Assembly (NCBI RefSeq): GCF_000159995.1
Contig: NZ_GG700643.1
Coordinates: 530,145-594,144 of the forward strand
From: Alloprevotella tannerae ATCC 51259
Lineage (GTDB): Bacteria; Bacteroidota; Bacteroidia; Bacteroidales; Bacteroidaceae
DNA: 64,000 bases
Direction of reading: 5' to 3'
Positions 52,471 to 61,889 of this stretch are shown piece after piece. A model generated the notes under the pieces. It saw nothing but the letters and a program-made list of their open reading frames with translations. It had not been told where the DNA came from and did no database searches. The position numbers and the translations under genes were made by a program. The number at the start of each line of letters is the position of its first letter. Positions within the stretch are counted from its first letter, which is position 1.

Positions 52471-53586
52471 TTATGCTTCGCCGCCCCCATTTTCCATGAG
52501 GTAGGCCTTAATAAAGCCATCAAGTTTGCCATCCATCACGCCGTTGACGTCGCTTGTCTGAAAGTTAGTGCGGTGATCTTTCACGCGGCGGTCGTCAAAG
52601 ACGTAGCTGCGGATCTGACTACCCCATTCGATCTTCTTCTTTCCCGCCTCGATCTTGGCTTGGGCAGCCCTGCGCTTCTGCAAAGCGCGGTCGTATAGTT
52701 GGGAACGCAGCAAGCGCATCGCATTTTCGCGATTTTCCAATTGCTTTCTGCTCTCCGTGTTTTCGATAAGAATCTCTTCCGTCTCTCCGGTATCGGGATC
52801 GGTGTATTGATATCGGAGGCGCACGCCAGTTTCTACCTTGTTCACGTTCTGGCCGCCGGCGCCGCCGGAGCGGAATAAATCCCAACTGATCTTAGATGGG
52901 TCAACGTAAACTTCAATATTGTCATCGACGAGCGGCGTCACAAAGACGCTGGCAAAAGACGTCATACGTTTGCCTTGCGCATTGTAGGGCGAGACGCGCA
53001 CCAAGCGATGCACGCCGTTTTCGCTCTTTAGATAACCGTAAGCATAGTCGCCCTCGATTTCGATTGTCACGGTCTTAATGCCAGCTTCGTCGCCGTCCTG
53101 CAAGTTAGAAATGCGCGTCTTATAGCCTTGCGCCTCAGCATAGCGCAAATACATACGCATCAGCATCGAAGCCCAATCCTGACTTTCCGTTCCGCCGGCG
53201 CCGGAGTTGATTTTCAAGACCGCATCCATCGAATCTTCTTCGCCGCGGAGCATATTTCTGAGTTCGAGTGCTTCGATGGCATCAATCGCTTTTTGGTAAT
53301 CGGCATCTACTTCCTCTTCCGTGACCAACTCATCCTTATAGAACTCAAAGGCCGTCTCGAGTTCGCCGACCAAAAGGCAAACATCGTTGTAGTCAATCAC
53401 CCATTTTTCAATTCCTTTCACCTTTTTCATCTGCTCTTCAGCGCGCTTCGGGTCATCCCAGAAGTCCGGCGCTTGCGTGCGGAGTTGTTCTTCTTCAAGC
53501 TCAACCCGTTTAGCGTCGATGTCCAAGTATTTATGTAATGCTTCAGCGCGCGTCTGCACGTCTTTCAATTGATCAGCTGTTATCAT
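52471..53586 (-). CDS. prfB: Peptide chain release factor 2
   Basis: A 371-residue RF2 that recognises UGA and UAA stop codons. The catalytic GGQ is at residues 244-246 (GGAGGQNVNK), and the tripeptide anticodon position reads SPY (199-201) in VHRLVRVSPYNAQ, a variant of the classical SPF. The programmed +1 frameshift site found in many prfB genes after about codon 25 is absent: the frame runs straight through KYLDIDAKR. Confidence 0.95.
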   Translation of the reverse strand: MITADQLKDVQTRAEALHKYLDIDAKRVELEEEQLRTQAPDFWDDPKRAEEQMKKVKGIEKWVIDYNDVCLLVGELETAFEFYKDELVTEEEVDADYQKAIDAIEALELRNMLRGEEDSMDAVLKINSGAGGTESQDWASMLMRMYLRYAEAQGYKTRISNLQDGDEAGIKTVTIEIEGDYAYGYLKSENGVHRLVRVSPYNAQGKRMTSFASVFVTPLVDDNIEVYVDPSKISWDLFRSGGAGGQNVNKVETGVRLRYQYTDPDTGETEEILIENTESRKQLENRENAMRLLRSQLYDRALQKRRAAQAKIEAGKKKIEWGSQIRSYVFDDRRVKDHRTNFQTSDVNGVMDGKLDGFIKAYLMENGGGEA

Positions 53587-53706
53587 TGTCTGTAGTTCTC
53601 GCTCGGCAGTCAGTCTATAAAGTCAGCCCGACTCGCCGGCGTTTTTGATAGTCCTTATATATAATAGGTATGAGCGGAACCTGCCGGCCCGACTCTTATT
53701 TTTGCC

Positions 53707-55536
53707 CTACGGCTTAAAGTTTTGCTCCGCCTTCCGGTAGAGTTGGTCGATCGCTTCAGCGTAGCGTTTGTAGACCACGCTGCGTTTCACCTTGAGCGTG
53801 TTTGTCAATTCGCCGCTTTCGATGCTAAAAGCCTTCGGCAGGAGAATAAAATGTTTGATGCGCTCATAGTCCGAGAGATCTTGCTGCAACGTATCGATGC
53901 GGTTGTGCAGAAATTCTTCGATTTCGGGCTTGCGGCAGAGCTCTTCGTGCGAGGCAAAAGCTATTCCGTTTTGATTCGCATACGCTTCGAGCGCTTGAAA
54001 ATCCGGCACGATCAAAGCCGAGACAAATTTGCGCTCATTCGCCACGACGACGCATTGATCAATGTAGCGATCGATCGTCATTTTAGATTCGATCTGTTGC
54101 GGCGCGATATATTTGCCGTTAGAGGTCTTAAACAAATCCTTGATGCGTTCCGTCAAAAACAGTTCACCGTCTTTCATATAGCCCGCATCACCCGTGTGAA
54201 ACCAGCCATCGGCGTCGAGCACCGCTTTCGTGGCCGACTCCTTCTTATAATAACCCGGCGTGATCGTATCTCCGCGCAAGAGGATCTCGTTGTTCGCACC
54301 GATCTTCAGCTCCAGTCCCGGCAGGATCCGACCTACGGAACCGAGCGTCGCACGTTCATTCTTATGATCATTGGACACGGTAGCCGTAGATTCCGTCAAT
54401 CCGTAACCGACCATCATATAAAGTCCCACGGCGTGAGCAAATTTTTCCACCTCGGGCGAAACGGCAGCACCGGCCGTCGGGAAGAAGTTTGCGCGGTCCA
54501 AACCCAGCGTCTTGCGGAGCAGTTTGTAGACCGTCCGATCATAGAGTTTATACTTCATCTTCAGCATCATCGGCGCCGGCCGCTTTTGCGAAGCGTAGTC
54601 GCCCCAATAGCGCATACCCGTCTCCAGCGCATCCTTCATCAGACTGCGCTGCATCTTGGGCGAAGCCGCGATTTTTTCCTGCACGCCTTGATAAATTTTC
54701 TCCCAAAGTCGAGGTACGCTCGACATACACGTGGGGCGAATCTCCTGCATCGACTTTAAGACGTCGGCCGGGCGCTCATTGATCGCCTGACATACGCCGG
54801 CCGAGAAACCCAGATAAGACCAACCGCGCTCGAAGATGTGCGTGAAAGGCAGGAAGTTGAGAAAGACGTCATTCGGCGAAAGCGGCAGGTTGGCGCCGTT
54901 GCCATAGACCGCCCCGCGATACATCTTATACGTCAGGATGACGCCTTTGCTGTTGCCCGTCGTCCCACTCGTATAGAGGATGTCTGCCATGTCGTCGTAA
55001 TTGGCTTCTTTCATGCGCTGCCGATATTCTCCGCGCGCCTCTTCGGGCGAAGCCAACTCGAGAAACTCGTCGAAATAGATGCTCAAGTGGTCCGTCTCTT
55101 TGCGTTTGACGGACTTGTCGAAGATGACGATGCGCTCCAAACTTTTACAAAGGCTCAGGACGCTGAACGCAACGTCGTATTGCTGCTGTTCGCCTACGAA
55201 GAGAAGTCGCACCTCTGCATCGTTCATCATATAAGTAATCTGTGCGCCGCTCGAAGACGGATAAAAAGGCGTGGTCACTGCACGTATGCCGTAGCCGCCA
55301 AAGCTGACGTACATGCACTCCGGTTTATTTTGAGAGAAGACGGCAATACGTTCCTGCCGACCTATGCCCAGCGCGAGGAGGGCATAAGAAACGCGCAAAA
55401 CGCGCGTTGAAAATTGCCGCCACGACACATCGCGCCATGCGGAAGCCGCATAATCATAATGTTTCAAGGCTGTTTTATCTCCATAGCGCTCCGCTTGGCG
55501 ATGAATAAGTTCAGACAGGTGTATGTTATGTACCAT
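53707..55536 (-). CDS. Long-chain acyl-CoA synthetase (AMP-forming)
   Basis: A 609-residue ANL-superfamily enzyme that activates fatty acids to acyl-CoA through an acyl-AMP intermediate. The P-loop is YTSGTTGNSKG (188-198). Later motifs are GYGLTESTATVSN, DGWFHTGDAGYM and LKTSNGKYIAP-like FKTSNGKYIAPQQIE. It belongs to the FadD15-type of long-chain synthetases. I use the ATG at 55536, downstream of a well-spaced promoter; the longer frame to 55596 would overlap it. Confidence 0.92.
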   Translation of the reverse strand: MVHNIHLSELIHRQAERYGDKTALKHYDYAASAWRDVSWRQFSTRVLRVSYALLALGIGRQERIAVFSQNKPECMYVSFGGYGIRAVTTPFYPSSSGAQITYMMNDAEVRLLFVGEQQQYDVAFSVLSLCKSLERIVIFDKSVKRKETDHLSIYFDEFLELASPEEARGEYRQRMKEANYDDMADILYTSGTTGNSKGVILTYKMYRGAVYGNGANLPLSPNDVFLNFLPFTHIFERGWSYLGFSAGVCQAINERPADVLKSMQEIRPTCMSSVPRLWEKIYQGVQEKIAASPKMQRSLMKDALETGMRYWGDYASQKRPAPMMLKMKYKLYDRTVYKLLRKTLGLDRANFFPTAGAAVSPEVEKFAHAVGLYMMVGYGLTESTATVSNDHKNERATLGSVGRILPGLELKIGANNEILLRGDTITPGYYKKESATKAVLDADGWFHTGDAGYMKDGELFLTERIKDLFKTSNGKYIAPQQIESKMTIDRYIDQCVVVANERKFVSALIVPDFQALEAYANQNGIAFASHEELCRKPEIEEFLHNRIDTLQQDLSDYERIKHFILLPKAFSIESGELTNTLKVKRSVVYKRYAEAIDQLYRKAEQNFKP

Positions 55537-55557
55537 AATCTTTCTCAGATTTATTAG

Positions 55558-55589
55558 CAAAGATAAAGAAAACTCCCAAGCAGGGCAAA
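55558..55589 (-). promoter_or_regulatory. Promoter of acyl-CoA synthetase gene
   Basis: -7 box TATCTTTG (55558-55565) and -33 TTTG (55586-55589) on the minus strand with a 20-nt spacer. It lies 22 nt upstream of the chosen start codon. Confidence 0.7.
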
Positions 55590-55948
55590 TTATCAAGCTA
55601 TTTTAGCCCCATCGGGGAAGATTCTGCGCCCGCCCTGCCCCTTTTGCGCCGGCTTCGGGCGCTACTTTTTAGGCGAATCGTCGGCCTTTCTTCGCGCAAT
55701 AGAGCTTAGAAAAATAATCCGTATTTACTTTTTATACATTACAACGCATCGCCTGTCGGCCTTGATGGAATATCATCGCCGCCGGGGCTTCGTCGGCTTC
55801 GCGGTCCACATCGCCACCTACACGGAAGGTTTACCGCCGTTGACCTCAACCGTTCCTTGCCTTGCGGAAGGCGGGTTTTCCTGCTGACGAAAACGGAAAA
55901 TGGCAAGCGAACACGCGGGACTGTATCGACCAAAAATCTTACATCCGA

Positions 55949-56037
55949 GGTTTTTTATCACGAGCACAAACCTTTTCTCTCACGAGCACAAGCCTTTGTT
56001 ATCGTGAGAGAAAACCTTTTTCGTCGTGAACAAAAAG
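55949..56037. repeat. 22-bp repeat cluster with TCRYGAGCG core (copy 3 of 4)
   Basis: Four units of the pattern TTTTTTATCACGAGCACAAAC, TTTTCTCTCACGAGCACAAG, TTTGTTATCGTGAGAGAAAAC and TTTTTCGTCGTGAACAAAAAG, in the divergent gap between the acyl-CoA synthetase gene and hcp. The core is more degenerate than at 40.4 kb. The rest of 55600-56170 shows no gene. Confidence 0.75.
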
Positions 56038-56174
56038 GGGGCGGGCGGACTTGCGACGGCAAAAGGGGGATGCAAACCAGCGAAAAGGGGGAGGAAGGTA
56101 GGCCTGCTTCCGATTGTTGCGGACGGCAGGTGGACGGGTGGTTTTCGTCATAAAATCTTAAAACGTTGGGAGCG

Positions 56175-56218
56175 GTAACAAGTGTTACAGTCTCGCGACC
56201 GGCAAAGTCGTAGGTTTG
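56175..56218 (+). promoter_or_regulatory. hcp promoter with perfect palindromic operator
   Basis: A perfect inverted repeat GTAACA-AG-TGTTAC (56175-56188) sits about 22 nt upstream of a -7 box TAGGTTTG (56211-56218). That puts it over the -33 region, as expected for a CRP/FNR-type activator. HcpR is the known nitrosative-stress regulator of hcp in Porphyromonas; assignment to HcpR is inference. Confidence 0.6.
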
Positions 56219-56249
56219 CATTCGTAATCACATAAACAACATAACAATT

Positions 56250-57905
56250 ATGGAAAATCAGATGTTTTGCTACCAATGTCAAGAGACGGCAAAAGGAACG
56301 GGCTGCACGCTGAAAGGCGTTTGCGGCAAAGCGGCTACGACTTCGGCGGCGATGGACTTATTGCTGGCCGTAAGCAGGGGCGTAGGGATTGTTAGTGACG
56401 CGCTAAACCGTGCGGGAGCGGCGAAAGATGAGAAGGAGATTGGTCATTTCTTGTGCGACGCGCTCTTTTGTACGATCACGAATGCCAATTTTGACGATGC
56501 TGATATTCTGCAACGGGTGGAAAAGGGCATCGCGCTGCGTGATCGGCTGGTCAAACTGGCAGATGAAAACGGTGTGACGCTGCCGGAGCGCGCCGAACTG
56601 CGCTGGGACGGCTCGAAAGCTTCTTATGCGGAGGAGGCAAAACGACAAGGCGTATTGCGCATTGCGAACGAGGATATTCGATCCTTGAAGGAGTTGACGG
56701 TATATGGACTCAAAGGGATGGCGGCTTACTATGAGCACGCGTCAAACTTGCAGCAAGCGGATCTTACGCTGATTCATTTTATGGCGGAAGCCTTGGCCAT
56801 CGTGGCAGATCCTGAGGCGGATCAGGCTACGCTGATAGATCTCGTGCTACGCACGGGACAAGCGGGCGTCAAAGCTATGGCCTTGCTCGACAAAGCCAAT
56901 ACGTCGGCTTATGGTTCGCCGGTGATTACAAAAGTAAATTTGGGCGTGGGGCGCAACCCCGGGATTTTGATCAGCGGGCACGACTTGCACGATCTCGAAG
57001 ACTTGCTGAAGCAGACGGAAGGGATGGGCATCGACATTTATACGCACGGCGAAATGCTTCCGGCTCACTATTATCCGCAGCTGAAAAAGTACGCGCATCT
57101 GGTAGGAAACTACGGGAACGCTTGGTGGCAACAGAAGGAGGAATTTGCACGCTTTAACGGGCCGATTATTTTTACGACCAACTGCATCGTACCGCCACGC
57201 GCCGATGCAAATTATAAGGATCGCGTCTTCACGCTCAATAGTACGGGCTTCCCGGGATGGAAACACATCGAAAGCGGAGCCGACGGACACAAGGATTTTT
57301 CAGAGGTCATCGCGCTGGCTAAGACTTGCCGAGCACCGGAGGCGCTCGAAGCGGGTGAAATCGTGGGCGGATTTGCACACGCACAGGTCTTTGCGCTGGC
57401 TGATCAGATCGTAGAGGCGGTGAAGAGTGGGGCTATTCGTAAATTTATCGTGATGAGTGGCTGCGATGGACGTATGAAGAGTCGCCAATATTACGCTGAC
57501 TTCGCACAACAATTGCCGAAGGATACGGTAATCTTGACTTCGGGCTGCGCAAAATATCGCTACAACAAATTAAACTTGGGCGACATCAACGGCATTCCAC
57601 GCGTGCTCGACGCCGGTCAGTGTAACGATAGCTACAGCTGGGCCGTCGTCGCTATGAAACTGCAGGAAATCTTCCAAGCGAAGGATATCAACGACCTGCC
57701 TATTGTCTTTAACATCGCTTGGTACGAACAGAAGGCCGTAATCGTGCTTCTGGCGCTTCTAAGTCTGGGCATTAAGAACATTCACATCGGCCCTACGCTG
57801 CCGGCTTTCGTATCTCCGAACGTGCTGAAGGTATTGGTTGAAAATTTCGGCTTAGGTGGTAACACCACAGTCGATGAGGATCTTAAGGCGTGGGGATTGG
57901 CTTAA
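56250..57905 (+). CDS. hcp: Hybrid-cluster protein (hydroxylamine reductase / NO-linked)
   Basis: A 551-residue hybrid-cluster protein. The N-terminal cluster cysteines are Cys7, Cys10, Cys19 and Cys25 ([20 protein letters not shown]). Hybrid-cluster ligands are visible in [35 protein letters not shown], and [12 protein letters not shown]. Hcp reduces hydroxylamine and, in enteric bacteria, nitric oxide, and protects against nitrosative stress. It carries an upstream palindromic operator and has no electron-transfer partner (Hcr) gene nearby. The length is normal. Confidence 0.95.
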   Translation: MENQMFCYQCQETAKGTGCTLKGVCGKAATTSAAMDLLLAVSRGVGIVSDALNRAGAAKDEKEIGHFLCDALFCTITNANFDDADILQRVEKGIALRDRLVKLADENGVTLPERAELRWDGSKASYAEEAKRQGVLRIANEDIRSLKELTVYGLKGMAAYYEHASNLQQADLTLIHFMAEALAIVADPEADQATLIDLVLRTGQAGVKAMALLDKANTSAYGSPVITKVNLGVGRNPGILISGHDLHDLEDLLKQTEGMGIDIYTHGEMLPAHYYPQLKKYAHLVGNYGNAWWQQKEEFARFNGPIIFTTNCIVPPRADANYKDRVFTLNSTGFPGWKHIESGADGHKDFSEVIALAKTCRAPEALEAGEIVGGFAHAQVFALADQIVEAVKSGAIRKFIVMSGCDGRMKSRQYYADFAQQLPKDTVILTSGCAKYRYNKLNLGDINGIPRVLDAGQCNDSYSWAVVAMKLQEIFQAKDINDLPIVFNIAWYEQKAVIVLLALLSLGIKNIHIGPTLPAFVSPNVLKVLVENFGLGGNTTVDEDLKAWGLA

Positions 57906-57947
57906 ACTCTGTGCTGATGTTGCGGCGGTAGTTTTTGCTCGCCGCAG

Positions 57948-58073
57948 CAGCTGTTAGGTTTGCCGCGGTGGCTATTTGGCTCGCCGCGGCGATTGTTTTG
58001 TTGGGGGCAACGATTGTTTTGCCGGAAGCATTCGTTGTTTTGTCGGAGGCGGCGATAGTATTGTTTTGGGCTA
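57948..58073. repeat. Six degenerate 21-bp units, relatives of the 12.9 and 48.8 kb arrays
   Basis: Six head-to-tail 21-bp units between hcp and the next gene, such as TTGTTTTGTTGGGGGCAACGA and TTGTTTTGTCGGAGGCGGCG. They keep the 21-bp period and a TTGxTTTG-GG-GC skeleton but are far more diverged. Because the unit is seven codons long, both strands read through as heptad-repeat frames, which I do not take as genes. Confidence 0.65.
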
Positions 58074-58131
58074 CGATAATTCGACCATCCGACGCACACT
58101 TTGCTATTTTCTACAAAAAATAAACTATCAT

Positions 58132-58165
58132 TTGATTCGCATTTCCTATTTCAAACGTATCTTTG
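58132..58165 (+). promoter_or_regulatory. Promoter upstream of DUF3828-like gene
   Basis: TTTG (58132-58135) and -7 box TATCTTTG (58158-58165), 22-nt spacer, ending 26 nt before the start codon. Confidence 0.55.
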
Positions 58166-58191
58166 CTTAGTCAACGAGATATAAATGCCTT

Positions 58192-59049
58192 ATGAGACGA
58201 ACGTTATTACTATGTTCTGCCCTGCTGTTCGCGCTTTCAGTAAGCGCACAAACGTCGGGCGAAGATTTTGTTCGTAGCTTTTACGAAAAATACCTGAGCG
58301 AGGATAGTAGAATCCGGGACTCGGCGCTCCAAATGCTCACCCCGCGCCTCGCAGCTAAGGCCCGCCGTTTACGGGCTGAGATGAACGTCGACCCTTTTAC
58401 GCTGACAAAGGAGATTACGCCTGAAATGCGTAAATCGTTTTGTGTGGGAGCAAGCAAAAACGGCTGGTTTGTCGCCTCTTTTACGAACTGTTTGGAGGAT
58501 ACTTTGCTAATGGAAACAATATGTATTCCCGTCTATCCGGAGCAAATCGAGGGCCGCTGGCAACTGGCTTATATCGCCACGACTTGGGAAGAGGATTTGG
58601 GGAAGCTGATCAGCCCCCTTGCCGCGCCAAAAGCCATAGATGAGAGTTCGCCGACCAAGTTTGTCGAGACTTTTTATCAAAACTACGCCACACCATTTGC
58701 GGCTATGGACGTCGATGCGCCCGAGCAAGCCAAACGATTGCGCGAAAAATATCTGACAAAATCCCTGCAAAAGGTCTTCGATAGTGCGGCGGAGGCGGGT
58801 GAAGAACCGGTTCTTACACATTACGATCTGATCTTGCACGGCTACGACTTTGACCGCAGTGCGCTGAAGTCGATGTCCGTCAAGCTATGGGACGATCAGG
58901 AGGTTTGTGTGCGCTTCGTGAAGATGGGCGACATCGAAACTGTGTACATCATAAAGGTAGAAAAGACTCCGGAAGGCTATCGAATAGCTGACATAAACGA
59001 GCTCTCCGACGACGGCGTTCCCGCGGTCGATGACGAACCTACGATATAA
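58192..59049 (+). CDS. Secreted DUF3828-like protein with two related domains
   Basis: A 285-residue exported protein (signal peptide ending VSAQ). Residues ~24-140 and ~155-275 look like two copies of a DUF3828/NTF2-like fold, each beginning with a FVxxFYxxY helix (FVRSFYEKYLSED; FVETFYQNYATPF) and ending in strands with V-W or WQLAYI-type patterns. No lipobox and no catalytic motif. It is followed after 21 nt by the M48 peptidase gene, so both are probably cotranscribed. Function unknown; perhaps an envelope accessory protein. Confidence 0.75.
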   Translation: MRRTLLLCSALLFALSVSAQTSGEDFVRSFYEKYLSEDSRIRDSALQMLTPRLAAKARRLRAEMNVDPFTLTKEITPEMRKSFCVGASKNGWFVASFTNCLEDTLLMETICIPVYPEQIEGRWQLAYIATTWEEDLGKLISPLAAPKAIDESSPTKFVETFYQNYATPFAAMDVDAPEQAKRLREKYLTKSLQKVFDSAAEAGEEPVLTHYDLILHGYDFDRSALKSMSVKLWDDQEVCVRFVKMGDIETVYIIKVEKTPEGYRIADINELSDDGVPAVDDEPTI

Positions 59050-59070
59050 AAAGCGAATCATCAAACTAAT

Positions 59071-60003
59071 ATGAACAATAAAGCGATGAAATTCATAAAA
59101 CGCTTAGTCTTGCTGCCCCTGGTCTTGCTCTTGGTAGGCTGCGGCACAACTTCGACCGTCCCCATTACGGGACGTAAGCAACACCTTTTGGTATCTAACG
59201 AACAAGTAATGAATTTGGCCAACCAGCAATACCAACAGTATATGCGGACAGCCAAACTTTCGACCAACGCAAACAATACGGCGATGGTCAAACGTGTGGG
59301 CCGGCGACTGGCCAACGCGGTTACGACTTATCTGAACCAACACGGCGAGGGCGAAGAGTTGAAGCAATATCACTGGGAGTTTAACCTCGTGCAAGACAAT
59401 TCGGCCAACGCGTTCTGTATGCCTGGCGGGAAAATCGTAGTCTACGAAGGTCTGCTGCCGATCACAAAGAACGAGACGGCGCTGGCCATAGTTTTGGGTC
59501 ACGAAATCGCACACGCTGTGGCGCGTCATAGCGCCGAGCGCCTCAGTTCCCAACTAAAAGCGCAATATGGTGCCGCCGCGCTCGGACTAATCCTAAGCGG
59601 CAGCGGCGCATCTCAAGCCACGCAGGAACTGGGTCAACAAGTTTACGGCCTCGGGGCGCAATATGGTGTGATGCTGCCCTACTCTCGTAAAAACGAAAGC
59701 GAAGCTGATTATATGGGACTCATATTTGCGGCCATCGCAGGTTATAATCCGCAAGAGGCAGTCGCGTTCTGGCAGCGTATGAATGCAGGCGGCGGGCAGA
59801 GCGTTCCGCAATTTATGAGCGACCATCCCTCTCACGAATCCCGCATTGCGGCACTTCAGCGCGCAATGCCTGAAGCTATGAAATATTATACGGGAAAGGA
59901 GACGACGCCAACCGGGAAATCATCCCCCAAGACGCAATCCGGCGTTAAAACAGTCCCATACAACAATCTCTCCGGCTTGCGCAAAGGCAGCAAGAAACGA
60001 TAA
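59071..60003 (+). CDS. M48-family zinc metalloprotease lipoprotein
   Basis: A 310-residue periplasm-facing lipoprotein protease of the LoiP/YcaL/BepA type. Lipobox LLVGC places lipidated Cys at 24. The zinc motif is HEIAHAVARH (His144, Glu145, His148) and the third ligand lies in NESEADYMG (Glu211). The C-terminal HPSHESRIAALQRAMPEA is also typical. Members clear misfolded outer-membrane proteins. A second ATG at 59086 could also serve as start. A long basic, Thr/Ser-rich tail follows the domain. Confidence 0.9.
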   Translation: MNNKAMKFIKRLVLLPLVLLLVGCGTTSTVPITGRKQHLLVSNEQVMNLANQQYQQYMRTAKLSTNANNTAMVKRVGRRLANAVTTYLNQHGEGEELKQYHWEFNLVQDNSANAFCMPGGKIVVYEGLLPITKNETALAIVLGHEIAHAVARHSAERLSSQLKAQYGAAALGLILSGSGASQATQELGQQVYGLGAQYGVMLPYSRKNESEADYMGLIFAAIAGYNPQEAVAFWQRMNAGGGQSVPQFMSDHPSHESRIAALQRAMPEAMKYYTGKETTPTGKSSPKTQSGVKTVPYNNLSGLRKGSKKR

Positions 60004-60043
60004 GTCCGCTTGCCGAATCGACAAACAGACTTTCAAATTTCAA

Positions 60044-60072
60044 AAGGCGGGTCCGACAATCGGATTCGCCTT
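60044..60072. terminator. Terminator between convergent M48 and LicC-like genes
   Basis: Imperfect stem AAGGCGGGTCCG / CGGATTCGCCTT (two G-U pairs) with loop ACAAT. On the minus strand it runs into TTTTG, and its edge touches the stop codon of the minus-strand gene. Confidence 0.6.
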
Positions 60073-60799
60073 AAAATAAGTGGGGAGGTATGAGTTCTTG
60101 GGCGCGTTGAAAATCTTCTACAGTGTCGAGTTCGATCGAGAAAAACGAAGTGGTGTCAATCGCCTTAAAGAAATGGTTCGCTTCAGTCAGACGCTGAAAG
60201 GCGGCTTCATAGAACACGTCGACCAAACCCTCTGTTTCAATCATCGGGCTTAATGTTTCAAAAAGCGCGACACTGTAATCGGCCGTCATCTTTTCGATAC
60301 CGACCGATTCGCCAAAGGCTTCGTCGGGCGCATATTGTTTGCCGATGCCTACCACTTGGCCCGCCTCGTCTACAACCGCCTTCACCTCCTCTTCGCCCAA
60401 CTCGTGGCGATTGACGGCCAAAGCCGTCGTCGGCGTATCCAAAAGCGGCCGTAGCAAAGCTGGATCAAAAAGGATGTCGCTATCGAGTAAGAGAAAATCT
60501 TTCCCATCCGTGAAAGGGCAAGTCAGCCACAGCGAGTAGATGTTATTGGTTTTGTCGTAAATGGCATTGTCTATGAAGTGGAAAGTCTGATCCGGATATT
60601 GCTTGGTCAAGAATTGGCGGATCATCTCTCCACGATAACCCGTGACAACGACAAACTCCCGCATTCCGGCTTCCAACAAAGCGTCGACCGTGCGCTGCAA
60701 AAGCGTGCGCCGGCCTACTTCCAGCAAACATTTCGGCCGATCGTTGGTCAGCGGCCGCAAACGCGAAGCCATTCCGGCCGCAAGAATAACGGCGATCAT
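60071..60799 (-). CDS. LicC-like CTP:phospho-base nucleotidyltransferase
   Basis: A 242-residue nucleotidyltransferase. The nucleotide-binding signature is LAAGMASRLRPLTNDRPKCL (residues 6-25). YDKTNNIYSLWLT and DFLLLDSDILF are typical of the LicC choline-phosphate cytidylyltransferase branch, as is the C-terminal SFFSIELDTVEDFQRAQEL. It probably makes a CDP-activated choline, ethanolamine or aminoethylphosphonate. Its start overlaps the stop of a HisC-like aminotransferase by 4 nt (ATGA), so one pathway is likely. It could also act on a sugar phosphate. Confidence 0.82.
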   Translation of the reverse strand: MIAVILAAGMASRLRPLTNDRPKCLLEVGRRTLLQRTVDALLEAGMREFVVVTGYRGEMIRQFLTKQYPDQTFHFIDNAIYDKTNNIYSLWLTCPFTDGKDFLLLDSDILFDPALLRPLLDTPTTALAVNRHELGEEEVKAVVDEAGQVVGIGKQYAPDEAFGESVGIEKMTADYSVALFETLSPMIETEGLVDVFYEAAFQRLTEANHFFKAIDTTSFFSIELDTVEDFQRAQELIPPHLF

Positions 60800-61854
60800 T
60801 GGGCTTGCGCGATTTTAAGTATCACGTCAGCCACCTCACGATTCTGCTTGGCGCGACCAAGCGTTATGCGGAGGTGCGTTTCCAGTCCCGGCTCGTTCAT
60901 AAACTTCACTTTGTAGTGCGCTTGTGCGAAAGCGCGCTGCAGCGCGTCCTTTAAGGCCGGCGGATATTTGATCAAGATGAAGTTAGCCACCGATCGATAG
61001 ACCTTAAAACCCGGCAATCGGCCGATTTCCTCCTTATACATACGTCGCGCATCGTTCATAACGGCCGCCACGTGTCGATAATGTTCTTCCGAGTGCAAGG
61101 CAGCCACGGCGATGTCCTCAGCCAGCCGATCGTAGCCCAAATATTTGTTCGCATAACGGCAGAATTTCTCCATCTCTTCCGAGCGCCCCACGAAGGCGAA
61201 GCCCATCCGCAAGCCCGGCAAGCCGTAAAATTTCGAGAGCGTCCTACAGAAAATCATGTTCGGATATCGGCCTACGAGTCGTGCGATATAGCTTACGTCG
61301 TCCGTCACGAAAGAAGCGTAAGCCTCATCTACCAAAATAATCGTATCAGTCGGCGTAAATTGCCCCAATCGATCCAATTCATCGGGCGTCAGTCCGTTTC
61401 CGGTCGGATTATTGGGCGAAGCCACGAGCACCACTTTCGGCTGATGCTCCTCAATGCTGCGGCGCAGTGCTTCGAAGTCGTAAGCGAAACCATCTTCCTC
61501 CTCATTGACGGAATATTGCAGTGTGCGCCCGTTGACCTCATCCGCGATCGACTGATAATACCACCAAGAATATTGCGGAATGAGCATCGTGTTACGCCCC
61601 GGCGTTTCGGTCAGAAAGAAGTGCACAGCCTGCTTCAAAATGTCTTCGGCCCCATAGCCCAAGACGACCTGCGATTCGTCCACACCATAATCTTCAGCGA
61701 GCGCAATCGAGAAAATGCTTTTCTTCCCTTCATCGTAAAGTCGCGTGTAGAAGCACAGTTTGTTGACGTCGAAGTCTTTAAGGGCTTTGACTACTTCCGG
61801 AGAAGGCTCGAAGTTAAACTCATTTCGATCTAAGTAATTTATATCGTCAGCCAT
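60796..61854 (-). CDS. PLP aminotransferase/decarboxylase, HisC/CobD-like (class I/II)
   Basis: A 352-residue fold-type I PLP enzyme. PNNPTGN (148-154), VDEAYASF with the cofactor Asp (176) and RTLSKFYGLPGLRMG with the PLP lysine (Lys208) are visible. Near the end, LRITLG holds the substrate-carboxylate Arg. Similarity to HisC is general; the FYGLPGLR form is also typical of CobD-type phospho-amino-acid decarboxylases. No histidine-biosynthesis genes are nearby; the gene overlaps a LicC-like nucleotidyltransferase. A role in making a phosphoamine (for example phosphoethanolamine from phosphoserine) rather than histidine is inferred from context. Confidence 0.85.
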   Translation of the reverse strand: MADDINYLDRNEFNFEPSPEVVKALKDFDVNKLCFYTRLYDEGKKSIFSIALAEDYGVDESQVVLGYGAEDILKQAVHFFLTETPGRNTMLIPQYSWWYYQSIADEVNGRTLQYSVNEEEDGFAYDFEALRRSIEEHQPKVVLVASPNNPTGNGLTPDELDRLGQFTPTDTIILVDEAYASFVTDDVSYIARLVGRYPNMIFCRTLSKFYGLPGLRMGFAFVGRSEEMEKFCRYANKYLGYDRLAEDIAVAALHSEEHYRHVAAVMNDARRMYKEEIGRLPGFKVYRSVANFILIKYPPALKDALQRAFAQAHYKVKFMNEPGLETHLRITLGRAKQNREVADVILKIAQAQ

Positions 61855-61876
61855 ATTTCTATCACATTTATGCCGA

Positions 61877-61884
61877 CAAAGTTA
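61877..61884 (-). promoter_or_regulatory. -7 box of aminotransferase-nucleotidyltransferase operon
   Basis: TAACTTTG on the minus strand, 23 nt upstream of the start codon. Confidence 0.5.
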
Positions 61885-61889
61885 CATAA

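Noticed and set aside
52471-53586. Programmed +1 frameshift in prfB
   Set aside because: The reading frame is continuous through the usual shift region (KYLDIDAKR); there is no in-frame TGA.
57935-58123. Small hydrophobic or Asn-rich coding gene within the 21-bp repeats
   Set aside because: Heptad periodicity on both strands is explained by the 21-bp DNA repeat; no promoter or family supports a protein.
60796-61854. Firm assignment as histidinol-phosphate aminotransferase hisC
   Set aside because: No histidine genes nearby, and coupling to a LicC-like nucleotidyltransferase fits another role; kept as HisC/CobD-like.
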